A stretch of DNA of 13,116 nt from contig JBJXFX010000082.1 of the NCBI GenBank assembly GCA_046152925.1, positions 1 to 13,116 of the forward strand, given 5' to 3'. This document shows positions 12,511 through 13,116 of this stretch, piece after piece. Each line of letters opens with the position of its first letter. The first letter of the stretch is position 1. The notes under the pieces are model-generated. The model was not told the DNA's origin and made no database searches. It saw only the letters and a list, made by a program, of their open reading frames with translations. This DNA comes from CAMAUF01 sp046152925. Lineage in GTDB: Bacteria; Chloroflexota; Dehalococcoidia; Tepidiformales; Tepidiformaceae. Position numbers and translations under genes: made by a program.

Positions 12511-13116
12511 GCGCGCGTCCTGCTGGATCCCGTACTGCGGGATGGGGTAACGGAGGCCGTTGCCCGCGAGCCGCTCCATCCCCGCGATCACCTTGGGCAG
12601 GTACTTTGGCGGCATCGCGATCAATAGCTCGTCGTCGTTCACGGCCCCGTAGCGCCGCTCCGCGAAACACGGGATCGACAAGCTCGGCTCCCCCGTCTTC
12701 AGCGCACGCCCCCACGAATCCGCGCAGGCCGACTCGCCGACAACGCTGAACTCGAACTTCCGGTAACCGCTCCATTGCAAGCCGTTGATCAGGATGATCA
12801 TCTGGCCCGGCGTCGCGTAGACCAGGCAGACGTTAGGCGGGTCGAGCCGGGCGGTCGCGAGCGGCGAGACGGCCATCGCCTCCCAACGGTCGCTCGGCGG
12901 GAGGTCCATCGCCGCCTGGTGGGCGGCCGAGTCCGCGATCGTCTCGAACCAGACGCCGGCCATGTTCTTGCCGCTGAGAAACGACTCGTCGCGCGGCGTG
13001 AGGCCGAGGACCGCGGTGCACTGCGCCCCACTGAGGTCTTCAGCGGTGACGCCGACCGTCTGGTTGAGCCGCGCCGCCATCGCGACGATTTGGTCGGCCG
13101 TGTGGACGGACTTCGG
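12478..13116 (-). CDS. DUF169 family protein (COG2043), 5' end outside window
   Basis: The frame stays open from its stop to the right edge. An internal ATG at 13080 would give 200 aa, but the codons before it (PKSVHTADQIVA) continue without a stop, and DUF169 proteins usually have further N-terminal sequence, so the true start is probably outside. Family-type stretches include GKNMAGVWFET, CLVYATPGQMIILINGLQW, FSVVGESACADSW, PSLSIPCFAERRYGA, DDELLIAMPPKYL and YPIPQYG. Conserved Cys residues lie in ESACAD and SIPCF. The molecular function of DUF169 is not established, and I do not infer one. It is followed after 6 nt by the K+ channel gene. Confidence 0.88.
   Translation of the reverse strand, partial: PKSVHTADQIVAMAARLNQTVGVTAEDLSGAQCTAVLGLTPRDESFLSGKNMAGVWFETIADSAAHQAAMDLPPSDRWEAMAVSPLATARLDPPNVCLVYATPGQMIILINGLQWSGYRKFEFSVVGESACADSWGRALKTGEPSLSIPCFAERRYGAVNDDELLIAMPPKYLPKVIAGMERLAGNGLRYPIPQYGIQQDARAGLAVSYGNR

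Noticed and set aside
11590..12627. A 345-codon plus-strand frame opposite the channel and DUF169 genes.
   Set aside because: The minus strand carries the K+ filter and DUF169 signatures. The plus product is an Arg/His/Asp-rich shadow crossing two real genes.

Overview
The window is GC-rich bacterial chromosome in which core replication and repair genes alternate with accessory genes. I see no tRNA, rRNA, CRISPR array or transposase. The organism is not certain. A long DnaE with a Pro/Ala/Gly-rich linker, the long form of dCTP deaminase, DUF169, an InhA-like DJ-1/PfpI protein and many apparently leaderless starts would suit a Chloroflexota lineage, but an actinobacterium-like genome cannot be excluded by reading alone.

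Layout from left to right: (1) an AlbA_2/Schlafen-type ATP-binding protein on the minus strand, cut by the left edge, divergent from (2) dnaE, the replicative polymerase alpha subunit (1044-4829). (3) Upstream of a class II Fic AMP-transferase gene (4987-6138) lies a striking operator region made of two modules 77 bp apart. (4) A long dCTP deaminase gene (6177-7340) follows. (5) A Dam-family adenine methyltransferase and a small PD-(D/E)XK-like nuclease form a compact, lower-GC, probable type II restriction-modification pair (7395-8636). (6) ruvB (8668-9726) overlaps by 4 bases a DJ-1/PfpI-family gene (9723-10343). (7) A 422-bp non-coding stretch holds three tandem copies of a roughly 108-bp element with a 33-bp invariant core, closing stems and at least one compensatory base-pair change. 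(8) A crotonase-fold enoyl-CoA hydratase/isomerase relative (10766-11653) converges with (9) a minus-strand pair: a DUF169 protein, cut by the right edge, and a voltage-sensor-type potassium channel.

DnaE, dCTP deaminase (which makes dUTP for the dTMP pathway) and RuvB are housekeeping functions in DNA synthesis and recombination. The AlbA_2 protein, the Fic protein and the methylase-nuclease pair are accessory genes of the kind often linked to stress response or defence, set between them without visible mobile-element ends.

Two regulatory themes stand out. Four genes (AlbA_2, fic, dcd, ruvB) have a TANNNT -10 hexamer ending exactly 6 nt before the start codon, which predicts leaderless mRNAs. 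In fic and dcd an inverted repeat lies directly over that hexamer. The best candidate for something undescribed is the three-copy structured repeat at 10356-10690. The next best are the duplicated fic operator and a 39-bp direct repeat bracketing the potassium-channel gene.
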